From Paenibacillus sp. FSL R7-0273 (lineage in GTDB: Bacteria; Bacillota; Bacilli; Paenibacillales; Paenibacillaceae), in assembly GCF_000758625.1 (NCBI RefSeq), contig NZ_CP009283.1, positions 1,189,501 through 1,253,500 on the forward strand: a stretch of DNA of 64,000 nt. Reading direction: 5' to 3'. Below, piece by piece: positions 1 to 8,641 of the stretch (position 1 is its first letter; every line of letters begins with the position of its first letter). The notes beneath the pieces were generated by a model. It worked only from the letters and a program-made list of their open reading frames with translations. It was not told the origin of the DNA and did not search any database. Position numbers and translations under genes: made by a program.

Positions 1-2
1 TT

Positions 3-569
3 GGGGAAACGGCCTGGTGCCATATTGCCGACCATAAGTATAAGACTTCAGGGGCGATCCTCGGCGATCTGGTCGATATTGTCAGTAAAAACGGCGTCAT
101 GCTGCTGAACGTCGGCCCGCGTGCGGACGGTACGATTCCTGAAGAGGAGCAGGCGCTGCTGCGCGAGGTGGGCGACTGGCTGGCCGTTAACGGTGAGGCC
201 ATTTACGGCACCCGGCCGTGGAAGGTTTACGGCGAGGGGCCGACGCAAATCGTCAGCGGCACCTTCAACGATACGAAGCGCAGCCCGTTCACTGCGCAGG
301 ATGTGCGCTTCACGGCCAGAGGCGACAAGCTGCTGTATGCCTCCGTCATGGGCTGGCCTGAGGACGGAACAGCTGTCGTCGGGACGCTGGGCAGCGGCTG
401 CAAGCTGCTGTCAGGTGAGATCGGCAAGGTCGAGCTGCTCGGCTGGAACGAGCCGCTCGAATGGAGCCGCGAAGTGAAAGGGCTGATAGTGCAGCTGCCT
501 GACGCTGTACGTAAGCAGGGGATTGTTGTGCTGAGGATAGAGTATACCTCCGCAGAGATAGCTAGATAG
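3..569 (+). CDS. alpha-L-fucosidase (GH29), C-terminal part, truncated by the window edge
   Basis: The reading frame is open from the first bases and ends with TAG at 567-569, so the start and most of the catalytic domain lie outside the window. The visible part begins GETAWCHIADHKYKTSG and continues with VSKNGVMLLNVGPRADGTIP, a block typical of the end of the GH29 catalytic barrel. A C-terminal beta-sandwich-like segment follows. GH29 enzymes release L-fucose from glycans by a retaining mechanism. The catalytic nucleophile is not visible, so activity cannot be judged. No terminator is seen between the stop codon and the repeat array starting near 625, so the transcript may run into that array. 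Confidence 0.85.
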   Translation, partial: GETAWCHIADHKYKTSGAILGDLVDIVSKNGVMLLNVGPRADGTIPEEEQALLREVGDWLAVNGEAIYGTRPWKVYGEGPTQIVSGTFNDTKRSPFTAQDVRFTARGDKLLYASVMGWPEDGTAVVGTLGSGCKLLSGEIGKVELLGWNEPLEWSREVKGLIVQLPDAVRKQGIVVLRIEYTSAEIAR

Positions 570-624
570 TTAAACGACCATGGAGAGGCGTCTGTGCGTA
601 GTGCGGGGGCAGGTGTTAGGTGGG

Positions 625-1337
625 AATCAGAGCAGACATGACTCTGATTTCGCCGGAAGCGGCCCCGTGGCGGGAAACTGAGGCACAAATGCCTCTGAAT
701 GCGCCGGAAACCGGCCCGTGGCGTAAATCAGAGGCACAAATGCCTCTGAAATCGTCGAAGGCGGGCCCGTAGCCGAAATCAGAGGCACAAATGCCTCTGA
801 TTTCGCCGGAAGCCGGCCCGTGGCGTAAATCAGAGGCACAAATGCCTCTGAATGCTCTGGAAGCGGGCCCGTGGCGGGAATCAGAGGCACAAATGCCTCT
901 GAAATCGCCGAAAGCGGGCCCGAGGCGGTCAATTAGAGGCACAAATGCCTCTGAAATCGCCGAAAGCGGGCCCGAGGCGGTCAATTAGAGGCACAAATGC
1001 CTCTGAAATCGCTGAAAGCGGGCCCGTGGCGTAAATCAGAGGCACAAATGCCTCTGAAATCGCCGAAAGCGGGCTCGTGGCGGGAATCAGAGTCAAAAAT
1101 GCCTCTGAATGCGCCGAAAGCGGCTCGTGGCGGAAATCAGAGTCAAAAGTGCCTCTGAATATGCCGGAAACCGGGCCCATGGCCGGAATCAGAGTCAAAA
1201 ATGCCTCTGGATGCCCCGGAAGCGGGCCCGTGGCGGGAATCAGAGGCACAAATGCCTCTGAGTACGCTGAAAGCGGGCCTGTGGCGTAAATCAGAGGCAC
1301 AAATGCCTCTGATTCCACCGGAAATGCCCGCCCCGAC
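625..1337. repeat. tandem palindromic repeat array 1 (14 units, 50-52 bp)
   Basis: Fourteen degenerate units begin at 625, 675, 726, 777, 828, 879, 931, 983, 1034, 1085, 1135, 1187, 1238 and 1289. Each unit has a hairpin core, AGAGGCACAAATGCCTCT, extended by TC/GA to a 9-bp stem with a 4-nt loop. A GC-rich half containing GCGGGCCCGTGGCG follows. Later units change the core to AGAGTCAAAAATGCCTCT. The array lies between the ends of convergent genes. Long open frames across it exist because the period is close to 17 codons; none has a ribosome binding site. Confidence 0.93.
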
Positions 1338-1433
1338 CAACGGTTAAACTCCCGTGATTCAGGGCATTCGCGCTGCGTGAGCACAGGTCAACGGGTTATT
1401 CCCGTTGATCTCACGCCCTAGCGCAGCTGCAAC

Positions 1434-1463
1434 AAGGCCCCGCCATCCAAGTGGCGGGGCCTT
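1434..1463 (-). terminator. rho-independent-type hairpin after the Btr-like regulator
   Basis: An 11-bp GC-rich stem (AAGGCCCCGCC with GGCGGGGCCTT) directly follows the stop codon of the minus-strand regulator. The T tract on the minus strand is short (TTGTTG). It also separates that gene from repeat array 1. Confidence 0.7.
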
Positions 1464-1468
1464 ACGCG

Positions 1469-3139
1469 TTACTGGGCGGTGCCGTGCCCGCCCAGCACCT
1501 TCGGCAGCAGCGTCAGCAGCCGCTCGCGGGTGAGCGCGTCGCTGAAGTTCCATTTGCTGCTGTCCAGCAAATAGGCCTGGCCCTGCTGCACGGCCGGCAG
1601 GCTGCGCCAGGACGGGCTTTCGAGCAGCGCATCCATCGCTGCGCGGGAGTCCTCCCGTTCCGGGATCAGCATGAAGACGCGGTCTCCCGCGTAGGCATGC
1701 AGCTGCTGCGGATCGACCTCGGCGAAGCCGAGCTCAGCGTCCAGCACCGCCTGGATCTCCGCAGTCGGCCGCAGGCCGCCCGGAGCATACAGCGCGCTGG
1801 ACAGCCCGCTTAGTCCCATGGCATATAGATGCTTGCCATGGTCAAAAATCAGCGCAGAGGCAGTTTCGCCGGTCGAGAGCACGCCGCTGCTGTACAGCCG
1901 CTGCCACATGGCGGCGTTCCTGGCCGCGAAGCCGGCCAGCCAGGCCTCGGCCTCGCGCTGCTTGCCGAGCCAGCCGCCCAGTGTCCGCATGCGGTGCTCC
2001 AGCGGAGCGAACGAATCGAAGGTTAGGGCGGGGGCGATGCCCGCGACCCGCTTGTACACCTTCTCATCGGGATTGGCGATGATGATCAGGTCCGGGCGAA
2101 GCGAGGCCGTCAGCTGCGGATTCAGCGGGAATCCGACATTGGCCAGTCTTTTCAGCCTGTGCTTATAGACGCTGTTCCGGGCAAATTCCTCGTCGCCGCC
2201 GACCGGCTTCACGCCGAGTGCAAGCAGATCGCCGATCGTCTCGCCATGGTAGACGATCCGCCTTGGCCGCTCCGGAATCTCCACCGTATGGCCGGTCCAA
2301 TCCTGGACGGTGAGCTTCCCGCGCTGCGCTACGGCATATTGGCCGGGGGTGACCCCGGTAATCTGGCGGAAGCGGCGGCTGAAATAATATTCATCGGAAA
2401 AGCCGGACAGCCGGGCGATCTCCCGCAGCGGCTCAGCCGATTCCAGCAGCAGCTGCTTCGAGCGGCTGATGCGCAGCCCGGTCAGATATTCGAGCGGCTT
2501 TTGGCCGGTAAGCTTTTGAAAGAGCGGAGTGTACTGCCAGAGTGAGACTCCCGCCTGTCCGGCCAGCTGCTTGACCGTGATGCTCTCCATATAATGCTCC
2601 TGCATATAGGTAAGAGTGCCTTCCACAGACTCTGCCGGGCTTGGCGCCTCATCCGAGTGATAGTTATGCTCCAGAAGCAGCAGTAACAGCTCCTGGAATT
2701 TCAGCTGCTGCCTGTACTGCTGGACTTCACTGCAGTCCTCCGGATATGCGGTTATTTCCTCCGCCAGACGGATGACCCGGGTAAACGGATGAACAAGGAG
2801 CTCCTGTCTACCGGTCAACAGCTCCTGCAGATAAGGTTTCAAGTCCCCGGCGGTCTGATAGACATGGAAGGAGAGCTGATAATAATACAGTGTCGTTTCC
2901 GGATTAGCTGCTGTATATGTAGTTCCGGGAGACAGGAGAAAGCATCTGTCTGCACTCAGATCAACGGTCCCGCCCGGGAATGTCAGCCCGCCGCTGCCGC
3001 CGGTACAGATAAGCAGCAGATGGGCTTGTGTTGTCTGCGGCTCCGTAGAGGACATGGCAGGCTGAACGGCCAGCGAGGCCTCTGCCAATTGAAACAGCAA
3101 TGAATGCAGCGGGGCGGGCGGCGTAGGTGATGGCAGCAT
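1469..3139 (-). CDS. AraC-family regulator with fused siderophore-binding domain (Btr-like)
   Basis: The protein has about 556 residues. An N-terminal AraC-type sensing region is followed by a double helix-turn-helix at about residues 175-272 (VKQLAGQAGVSLWQYTPLFQ and the IARLSGFSDEYYFSRRF signature). A Peripla_BP_2 ferric-siderophore-binding domain runs from about 280 to the end. This is the layout of Bacillus Btr/YbbB, a cytoplasmic activator that binds a siderophore and switches on its uptake genes. The chosen ATG at 3139 follows AAAGGGAGGT; a longer frame to 3238 runs through the Fur box and a terminator and is not credible. The binding domain resembles the neighbouring lipoprotein (GETIGDLLALGV against GETYGDLVALGV), suggesting a shared ligand. 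A Fur box lies just upstream. Confidence 0.9.
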   Translation of the reverse strand: MLPSPTPPAPLHSLLFQLAEASLAVQPAMSSTEPQTTQAHLLLICTGGSGGLTFPGGTVDLSADRCFLLSPGTTYTAANPETTLYYYQLSFHVYQTAGDLKPYLQELLTGRQELLVHPFTRVIRLAEEITAYPEDCSEVQQYRQQLKFQELLLLLLEHNYHSDEAPSPAESVEGTLTYMQEHYMESITVKQLAGQAGVSLWQYTPLFQKLTGQKPLEYLTGLRISRSKQLLLESAEPLREIARLSGFSDEYYFSRRFRQITGVTPGQYAVAQRGKLTVQDWTGHTVEIPERPRRIVYHGETIGDLLALGVKPVGGDEEFARNSVYKHRLKRLANVGFPLNPQLTASLRPDLIIIANPDEKVYKRVAGIAPALTFDSFAPLEHRMRTLGGWLGKQREAEAWLAGFAARNAAMWQRLYSSGVLSTGETASALIFDHGKHLYAMGLSGLSSALYAPGGLRPTAEIQAVLDAELGFAEVDPQQLHAYAGDRVFMLIPEREDSRAAMDALLESPSWRSLPAVQQGQAYLLDSSKWNFSDALTRERLLTLLPKVLGGHGTAQ

Positions 3140-3161
3140 GAGCGGACCTCCCTTTTGTAGG

Positions 3162-3176
3162 TGAGAATGATTATCA
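3162..3176. promoter_or_regulatory. Fur box upstream of the Btr-like regulator
   Basis: TGAGAATGATTATCA matches the Bacillus 7-1-7 Fur consensus TGATAATnATTATCA with one mismatch. It lies 23 bp before the ATG of the regulator, which suggests iron repression of the activator. Confidence 0.85.
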
Positions 3177-3203
3177 AATAAACTTATTGTAGCCAAAACA
3201 AAG

Positions 3204-3231
3204 AAGCTTATCAACGGTTGTTGATAAGCTT
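3204..3231 (-). terminator. terminator of the siderophore-binding lipoprotein gene
   Basis: A perfect 12-bp stem (AAGCTTATCAAC with GTTGATAAGCTT) has a 4-nt loop. On the minus strand it is followed by a T-rich run. It lies between the two siderophore genes, so they are separate transcripts. Confidence 0.85.
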
Positions 3232-3278
3232 TTTGCATTCAGAAGGCCCGGGTCCGGCCCAGTATGATTAATATATGC

Positions 3279-4295
3279 TTATTTTCCGCCCATCAGGCGC
3301 GGCAATTCTGTAAGCAGCCATTCTCTGGTCGTGGCGTCGGCAGAGGTTTTCATGATGTCCTGCGTGTAGACGTAGCCATTTTTGACAGCAGGGAGACTCT
3401 TCCAGATCTCACTCTGTATCATGACATCTGTGGACTGTTTGGCCTCATCAGCTACAGGAGTCAGGACAAAAATCCGGTCACCCGCATATTGACTGATTAC
3501 CTCCATGGAAATTTCCTGGAAGCCGGTGCCCTCATCCAGCAGAGCTTGTATAGGAGCCGGGGCTTTAAAGCCGCCCTCCCCGTAGAGCACCTGCGACAGC
3601 CCGGTCGCAGCCATTACGAACAGCCGGTCACCCGGATAGTAAGTGAAGACAGAAGCGGTTTCGCCTTCCTTCACGCCGGCAGCCTTCAGCTGCTCCCACA
3701 TTGCAGTTTTGCTTGTTTTGTACTGCTCCAGCCAGTCTTCCGCTTCCTGCTTTTTACCCAGCAGAACGCCCAGCTTGGTCATCCGTTCCTCCAGCGGTCC
3801 GAAGGTATTAAAGATAACCGTTGGTGCGATTTTGGACAATGCTTCAAAGTCTGCTTCATCCGTTCCGGCATAGATGATCAGGTCAGGCTGAAGCTCAAGG
3901 GTCTTTTCCAGATTGATCGGGAAGCCGACATCCTCAACTCCCGCCAGCTTGTCCTCGAAAACCTGCCCTTCCCCCATAGACAGCGGGTAGCCGATAGCCT
4001 GCACACCAAGGGCAACCAGATCGCCGTAGGTTTCGCCCGAATATACAATGCGCTCAGGATTCACCGGAATCTCAACCGTATGGTCCATGTAGTCTGTATA
4101 CGATTGTGTCCCTGCTGCAGCCGCAGTATCAGAAGCTTCAGGAGACGGCGCTGCACTTGCAGCAGTGTTGGCTGCTGTATTTGCGGCGCTATTGCTCTCC
4201 GGCTGTCCGTTATTATTTCCGCAGGCGAGCAGAAGTGCACTCATCAGGAAAATAACGCACAGAACGGCTAAGGGTTGTCTTGCTTTTTTTAACAT
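3279..4295 (-). CDS. ferric-siderophore ABC transporter substrate-binding lipoprotein
   Basis: A 338-residue protein with a signal peptide ending in the lipobox LLAC, then a low-complexity Ala/Ser linker and a Peripla_BP_2 (FhuD/FeuA-like) fold. The YTDYMDHTVEIPVNPERIV start of the fold and GETYGDLVALGV are visible. It should bind a ferric siderophore outside the membrane and pass it to an Fe3+-siderophore permease. No permease or ATPase gene lies beside it, so it must use components encoded elsewhere. The start at 4295 is preceded by GGGAGGTACTTTT; an in-frame ATG five codons earlier overlaps this ribosome binding site. A Fur box lies upstream. Confidence 0.92.
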   Translation of the reverse strand: MLKKARQPLAVLCVIFLMSALLLACGNNNGQPESNSAANTAANTAASAAPSPEASDTAAAAGTQSYTDYMDHTVEIPVNPERIVYSGETYGDLVALGVQAIGYPLSMGEGQVFEDKLAGVEDVGFPINLEKTLELQPDLIIYAGTDEADFEALSKIAPTVIFNTFGPLEERMTKLGVLLGKKQEAEDWLEQYKTSKTAMWEQLKAAGVKEGETASVFTYYPGDRLFVMAATGLSQVLYGEGGFKAPAPIQALLDEGTGFQEISMEVISQYAGDRIFVLTPVADEAKQSTDVMIQSEIWKSLPAVKNGYVYTQDIMKTSADATTREWLLTELPRLMGGK

Positions 4296-4331
4296 AAAAG
4301 TACCTCCCAATTGAATTACGATCTTATTTAC

Positions 4332-4346
4332 TGAGAATCATTCTCG
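4332..4346. promoter_or_regulatory. Fur box upstream of the siderophore-binding lipoprotein
   Basis: TGAGAATCATTCTCG is a near-perfect inverted repeat of the Fur type about 37 bp before the start codon. It matches the box in front of the neighbouring Btr-like gene, so both genes probably belong to one iron-starvation regulon. Confidence 0.8.
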
Positions 4347-4644
4347 CTTGCACCATCATAAAGTAAAGCCTTCTGCGGCTCAATGGACAAACGCGGGGGA
4401 TGGAATTGGTTTTGTACAAAACAGGACGGAACGGGCGGTAAACGTATCTGCATTATTTTAAAAGTACATTCGGACCATGAAGTGTCCAGGTTGCCGGCTG
4501 ATCCTAATTTTGCAGCGAACGTGTTGGCGGAGGATAAATTAATTATGAAAATATTGTTATTAACATGTTGATAATATCAAGATGGTATGTTAAAGTGATG
4601 TTAATAACAAAATGTTAATAACAAAGATACAGGAGGTAATGACC
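4347..4644. other. intergenic region with AT-rich dyad and 14-bp tandem repeat
   Basis: No supported gene is seen in this 298-bp divergent spacer. It holds a near-perfect 18-bp dyad, TTATTAACATGTTGATAA (4557-4574). An exact tandem duplication of ATGTTAATAACAAA (4598-4611 and 4612-4625) follows, immediately before the ribosome binding site AGGAGG of the SPFH gene. The promoter and any operator of that gene are presumably here. Confidence 0.6.
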
Positions 4645-5703
4645 ATGTTCGGATTCAGATTCGTGAAATTCCAGCCGAGTGAATACGTGCTTAAGGTGAA
4701 AAACGGCAAGGTGGTGCGCGAAGGAGTGGGGCTTTCTTTTTACTATTATGTGCCTACGACCTCGGTTATTGTAGTTCCTGTTTCCTCGATTGATGTCCCG
4801 TTCATGTTCGAAGAGATTACAGCTGATTACCAGACGGTAACAGTGCAGGGCCAGCTGACCTACAGGATTGTCGATTACAGCAAAACGACGCAAATCCTTA
4901 ACTATACCTACAATTTGAAAAAGAACACCTACCTGTCTGACGATCCGGGCAAGCTGGCCCAGCGGGTTATTAATGTGGCTAAGGTTTTGACCAAAAAGCA
5001 GCTGGAGCAGCTGCCTCTGCGCCAGGCGATCCAGTCAAGTGAGCGGCTGGCCAAGACAATTACCCAGGAGATTGAGCGGAATGCGGAGATTGAAAAGCTG
5101 GGTATCGAGCTGATGGGACTCTCCATACTGGCGGTTGTGCCGAACAAGGAGACGCTCCGCGCACTGGAGGCGCAGGCCCGGGAGGAAATTCTCCGCAGTG
5201 CCGATAATGCGCTTTATGAACGCCGGAATGCATCGATTGAGCAGGAACGCCGTGTGAAGGAAAACGAGCTGAATACCGAGATTGCTGTAGAGACGAAAAA
5301 GAAGCAGATCCGCCAGACTCAGCTGGATTCCGAGCGGTTCGTGAAGCAGAAGCAGAACGAGATGAAGGAGGAGCAGCTCAGCTTTGACACAGCCCTTGAG
5401 GAGAAAAAGCAGGAGCTGATCGGCCTGACCGTTGCCAACCAGAAGGCCGAGGCGGATGCCAAAGCCTACGAGCTGTCGGCGGTGATGAACTCGCTGCAGG
5501 GCGTATCGCCGAATGTACTGCAGGCGCTGACCAATGTCGGCATGAAGCCGGATAAGCTGATCGCCATTGCCTTCCAGGAGCTGGCCGAGAACGCCGGCAA
5601 AATCGGGCAGCTGAACATCACACCTGATCTGCTGCAGGGGATTATGGCCGGCTCTGCAGGCGGCACTGGCAGCGGTACAGCGAGGGGAGCGGGTGGACGA
5701 TGA
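4645..5703 (+). CDS. SPFH/Band 7 domain protein
   Basis: A 352-residue protein. The first 190 residues form an SPFH (stomatin/prohibitin/flotillin) domain (FQPSEYVLKVKNGKVVREG, then the TVTVQGQLTYRIVDY strand). A long charged coiled coil from about 190 to 300 (ALYERRNASIEQERRVKENE) follows, then a Gly/Ser/Thr tail. No clear membrane segment is seen, so association with the membrane or a partner is inferred. The start at 4645 has AGGAGG with 8-nt spacing. The next gene encodes an NAD-kinase-like protein on the same strand, about 170 bp downstream, and the two may work together. Confidence 0.85.
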   Translation: MFGFRFVKFQPSEYVLKVKNGKVVREGVGLSFYYYVPTTSVIVVPVSSIDVPFMFEEITADYQTVTVQGQLTYRIVDYSKTTQILNYTYNLKKNTYLSDDPGKLAQRVINVAKVLTKKQLEQLPLRQAIQSSERLAKTITQEIERNAEIEKLGIELMGLSILAVVPNKETLRALEAQAREEILRSADNALYERRNASIEQERRVKENELNTEIAVETKKKQIRQTQLDSERFVKQKQNEMKEEQLSFDTALEEKKQELIGLTVANQKAEADAKAYELSAVMNSLQGVSPNVLQALTNVGMKPDKLIAIAFQELAENAGKIGQLNITPDLLQGIMAGSAGGTGSGTARGAGGR

Positions 5704-5871
5704 GCGGCGGAGCAGAGGAAGAGAGAATGGAACAGGAAGATCATGGAGCAGGAAGCTGAAGATTGCGAGCAGGTTGAGTCATAGAAGCAGGCAGACAATG
5801 AGTGACAGGCAAGTGTGGTGAAATTTGCAAATAATGAGCGTCGGTTCAGATGCGTAGAAGGGAGTTGGACG

Positions 5872-6969
5872 ATGATGAGCAGCGGGGGACGGATATCGGA
5901 GAACAAAATCGTACTGGTCAAGCGAAAGACCCGGCTGGAGAAGCTGGTTGTCCGTTATAACACAGTTCAGCAGGCCCAGTTCTATATTGAGCGGCTGGGC
6001 GCGGATTTCAGTGATTATATCAGCGAGGACCTTACCTACCGCCAGGCGGTGGAGACTGCGGTTATCGAGCTGAGCGCCCTTGGCCGGGTGCAGGTGCTGG
6101 AGCGGCAGCATGTGCCGAACTTTATTTTTGGTGATGAGGATACGGTAATCGTGCTGGGACAGGACGGTCTTGTAGCCAATACGTTAAAATATTTGCAGGC
6201 GCAGCCGCTGATCGGCGTGAATCCCGATCCGCAGCGCTGGGACGGCGTGCTGCTGCCGTTCACCGTCAAGGATCTGCGGCTGCTGCTGCCGGAGGTATTC
6301 CGCAGCCGCCGGCAGGTGCGGGAAGTGACGCTGGCCAAGGCCGAGCTGAACGACGGCCAGAGCCTGTACGGCGTGAACGACCTGTTCATCGGCCGCAGGA
6401 CGCATGTATCTGCCCGCTATCTGCTGCAGCACGGCAGTGCTGCCGAGCAGCAGTCCTCCAGCGGCATCATCGTGTCGACCGGCCTTGGCTCCACCGGCTG
6501 GCTGCGCAGCGTGCTTGCCGGGGCGGCGGGCATCACCCGCAGCGCGGCCGGGCTTGGGCTGGCGGCCCGGGAAGCTGCGGGCGGTGTTGCCGCTGGACTG
6601 CCTGGCGTCGCGGGGCAGGGGCAGGCAGCAGGTGAGGAAGCCGATGAGGGTGCCGCTACGGCGGGAGTGTCCCGTGACGGCGGCAGGTATGGGCAGGCCG
6701 CGGGTGCAGGAGCCGGCATGGACAGCCGGCTGGCTTGGGATGACCCTAACCTGTATTTTACGGTTAGGGAGCCCTTTCCGAGCCGGACCACTTCCGCCGG
6801 CGTGGTGTTTGGCCGGGTCAGCGGTAATGAGCCGCTGCGGATTACCTCGCAGATGCCGGAGGATGGCGTTATCTTCAGTGATGGCGTGGAGAGTGACTTC
6901 CTGGAGTTCAACTCCGGCGTAGAAGCGGTGATCAGCATGGCGGAGAAACGGGGCCGGCTGGTGGTCTAA
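5872..6969 (+). CDS. divergent NAD-kinase-like protein with low-complexity insertion
   Basis: A 366-residue protein resembling the ATP-NAD kinase fold. DTVIVLGQDGLVANTLKYL occupies the place of the usual GGDGT motif, and DLFIGRRTHVSARY and STGLGSTGWL match later conserved blocks. The first Gly of GGDG is replaced by Gln, so catalysis may be altered or lost. An Ala/Gly-rich segment of about 80 residues, roughly 205-285, interrupts the domain before DPNLYFTVREPFPSRTT. The chosen ATG at 5872 follows GGGAG; an upstream in-frame GTG at 5815 has no good ribosome binding site. Substrate and role are not known. It lies downstream of the SPFH gene. Confidence 0.7.
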   Translation: MMSSGGRISENKIVLVKRKTRLEKLVVRYNTVQQAQFYIERLGADFSDYISEDLTYRQAVETAVIELSALGRVQVLERQHVPNFIFGDEDTVIVLGQDGLVANTLKYLQAQPLIGVNPDPQRWDGVLLPFTVKDLRLLLPEVFRSRRQVREVTLAKAELNDGQSLYGVNDLFIGRRTHVSARYLLQHGSAAEQQSSSGIIVSTGLGSTGWLRSVLAGAAGITRSAAGLGLAAREAAGGVAAGLPGVAGQGQAAGEEADEGAATAGVSRDGGRYGQAAGAGAGMDSRLAWDDPNLYFTVREPFPSRTTSAGVVFGRVSGNEPLRITSQMPEDGVIFSDGVESDFLEFNSGVEAVISMAEKRGRLVV

Positions 6970-7127
6970 GCAGCTATCGGGAGCTACTAAAGGTGCGGCA
7001 CGTGACGAATGGGCACATTGCCCGATAACATTGTTATGCTCAAAGTTCAAAACGCTCAATTGCTCAAAGCTCAATACCCAACGCTCAAAGCACATTGCTA
7101 AAGCTCAACGCTTCAATGCACATTGCA
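6970..7127. other. short spacer with degenerate GCTCAAAGC repeats
   Basis: Between about 7025 and 7125 the sequence repeats variants of GCTCAAAGC (GCTCAAAGTTCAAAACGCTC, TTGCTCAAAGCTCAATA and others) at 10-20 bp intervals. No gene is seen. It lies between the NAD-kinase-like gene and its terminator. Confidence 0.5.
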
Positions 7128-7171
7128 AAGGCTGTTTCCGTCGCAAACAATCTGCGAGAGACAGCCTTTTT
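7128..7171 (+). terminator. terminator of the NAD-kinase-like gene
   Basis: AAGGCTGT and ACAGCCTT pair across a loop of about 25 nt that has further internal pairing. A TTTTT tract follows. This places array 2 outside the main transcript of the gene. Confidence 0.75.
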
Positions 7172-7224
7172 GAGTATAAACTAATTTATCCCGTAACGAT
7201 GGCGTGGGGAAATTTGCCGTACTG

Positions 7225-7890
7225 CGCGTAACGAGAGGCAAAAGTGCCTTTGATTCCTGTCCGCGAGGTCAAATCCGCGGAATGAGAGGCAAAAGTACCT
7301 TTGATTCTGGCCCGCGAGGCCAAATCCACGGAATGAGAGGCAAAAGTGCCTTTGATTCCGCCCCAGGAGGCCAAAATCGCGTAACGAGAGGCAAAAGTGC
7401 CTTTGATTCCTGCCCGCGAGGCCAAATCCGCGAAATGAGAGGCAAAAATGCCTTTGATTCCTGCCCGCGAGGCCAAATCCGCGAAATGAGAGGCAAAAAT
7501 GCCTTTGATTCCTGCCCGCGAGGCCAAAAGCCCGAAATGAGAGTCAAAAGTGCCTTTGATTTCGGCCCGCGAGGCCAAATCCACGGAATGAGAGGCAAAA
7601 GTGCCTTTGATTCCGCCCCGCGAGGCCAAATCCGCGAAATGAGAGGCAAAAGTGCCTTTGATTCCGCCCCGCCAGGCCAAATCCACGGAACGAGAGTAAA
7701 AGTGCCTTTGATTCTGGCCCGCGAGGCCAAATCCGCGAAATGAGAGGCAAAAGTGCCTTTGATTCCGCCCCGCGAGGCCAAATCCGCGAAATGAGAGGCA
7801 AAAGTGCCTTTGATTCCGGCCCAGGAGGCCAAATCCACGGAACGAGAGGCAAAAATGCCCTTGATTCCGGCCCTTGACCCCGCCCCGCAA
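7225..7890. repeat. tandem palindromic repeat array 2 (13 units, 51 bp)
   Basis: Thirteen units start at 7233, 7284, 7335, 7386, 7437, 7488, 7539, 7590, 7641, 7692, 7742, 7793 and 7844; all steps are 51 bp except one of 50. The core is GAGAGGCAAAAGTGCCTTTG, followed by GGCCCGCGAGGCC. The core is the same design as array 1 (AGAGGCA, 4-nt loop, TGCCT), but the sequence family is different. Long open frames on both strands result from the 17-codon period. The array is flanked by terminators at 7128-7171 and 7944-7987. Confidence 0.93.
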
Positions 7891-7943
7891 GGCCATCAGC
7901 CCCTTTATTCCGGCACCGCCACCGAAATAGCCCTGCCAGATCA

Positions 7944-7987
7944 CAAAAAAGAAGGCTCCCGGCGCAATGTCCGGAAGCCTTCTTTTT
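7944..7987. terminator. bidirectional terminator
   Basis: AAAAAAGAAGGCTCCCGG pairs with CCGGAAGCCTTCTTTTT, giving T tracts on both strands. It ends the minus-strand Gln-rich protein gene and closes array 2 on the right. Confidence 0.85.
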
Positions 7988-7996
7988 GAATCCTGA

Positions 7997-8641
7997 TTAC
8001 TGGAAGCTGCGGCCCTGGTTCATGGACGAGCCATAGCTCTGGCTCTGCCCGCCAATGGAGCCGATAGCTCCAAGGGCTCCGATCCGGCCGATGGAGCCGG
8101 ATGGGCTCATGCTGCTGCCGGTACCAATGTGTGATTGTACGGAAGAATCAGCCGGTGTATGCAGTGGTGTATGCAAAGGCTGCTGATTGTAGGAGGAGCT
8201 GTACGACGGAGTATATCCGTTAGCACCTGTATTGGAGCTTGTATGCTCCGTATTATAACTGGCTGCTCCTGTATTAAAATGCGGGAGCCCGGTATTATAG
8301 CTTGAGTTTGTGCTATAGCTTGGAGCGGTATTATAGCTTGGGTTTGTGTTATAGCTTGGAGCTGTATTGTAGCTGACAGTCTGGGAACTCTGCTCCAGCT
8401 GTCTCAGGGTTTGAGTAACCTGCTGCAGCTGCTGCACAGCCGTACTGTGACCCTGCAGGGCTTGCTGAATCACCTGGCTTGCTTTGTGCTCGCGCTGTGC
8501 CAGTTCCTCCAGCTTGACTGCGTTTTGCTGCTCCTGCTGGAGAAGCTGCTGGTAGTTTTGGCTGGCCTGCTGAGTCTGGGCGACAAGCTGCTGAATAATG
8601 GATTCACACTGGCTGATCTGGCTGGAAAGATTTGAATTCAA
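7997..8641 (-). CDS. Gln-rich coiled-coil protein with SYNT repeats (unknown function)
   Basis: A 214-residue protein that I do not recognise. Residues 1-90 are a Gln-rich, probably coiled-coil segment (QCESIIQQLVAQTQQASQNY). Residues of about 90-140 carry imperfect repeats of SYNTxP, and the tail is Ser/Gly-rich. No signal peptide is seen. The start is taken as TTG at 8641, because AAGGAGG lies 8 nt before it. An upstream in-frame GTG at 8785 would add 48 residues that do not fit the rest of the protein and lacks a binding site. Confidence 0.7.
   Translation of the reverse strand: MNSNLSSQISQCESIIQQLVAQTQQASQNYQQLLQQEQQNAVKLEELAQREHKASQVIQQALQGHSTAVQQLQQVTQTLRQLEQSSQTVSYNTAPSYNTNPSYNTAPSYSTNSSYNTGLPHFNTGAASYNTEHTSSNTGANGYTPSYSSSYNQQPLHTPLHTPADSSVQSHIGTGSSMSPSGSIGRIGALGAIGSIGGQSQSYGSSMNQGRSFQ

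Noticed and set aside
625..1337. CRISPR array
   Set aside because: There are no unique spacers: the whole 51-bp unit is repeated. No cas genes or leader are seen.
4383..4571. 62-residue frame upstream of the SPFH gene
   Set aside because: No ribosome binding site or recognisable sequence, and it lies in an AT-rich promoter region.
5700..5759. 19-codon frame overlapping the SPFH stop codon (ATGA)
   Set aside because: The overlap suggests coupling, but the peptide (MSGGAEEERMEQEDHGAGS) is low complexity and no family is known. Evidence is too weak for a gene call.
6184..7095. 303-residue antisense frame over the NAD-kinase-like gene
   Set aside because: It is a composition shadow of the GC-rich insertion and lacks family motifs or a start signal.
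7186..7944. Long open frames through the repeat arrays on both strands (for example 7186-7944 minus, 7204-7743 plus, 17012-17598 minus, 929-1384 minus)
   Set aside because: The period is 51 bp, exactly 17 codons, so a frame open in one unit is open in all. Several frames on both strands are open at once, and none has a convincing ribosome binding site. The conserved unit is the hairpin, not a peptide.
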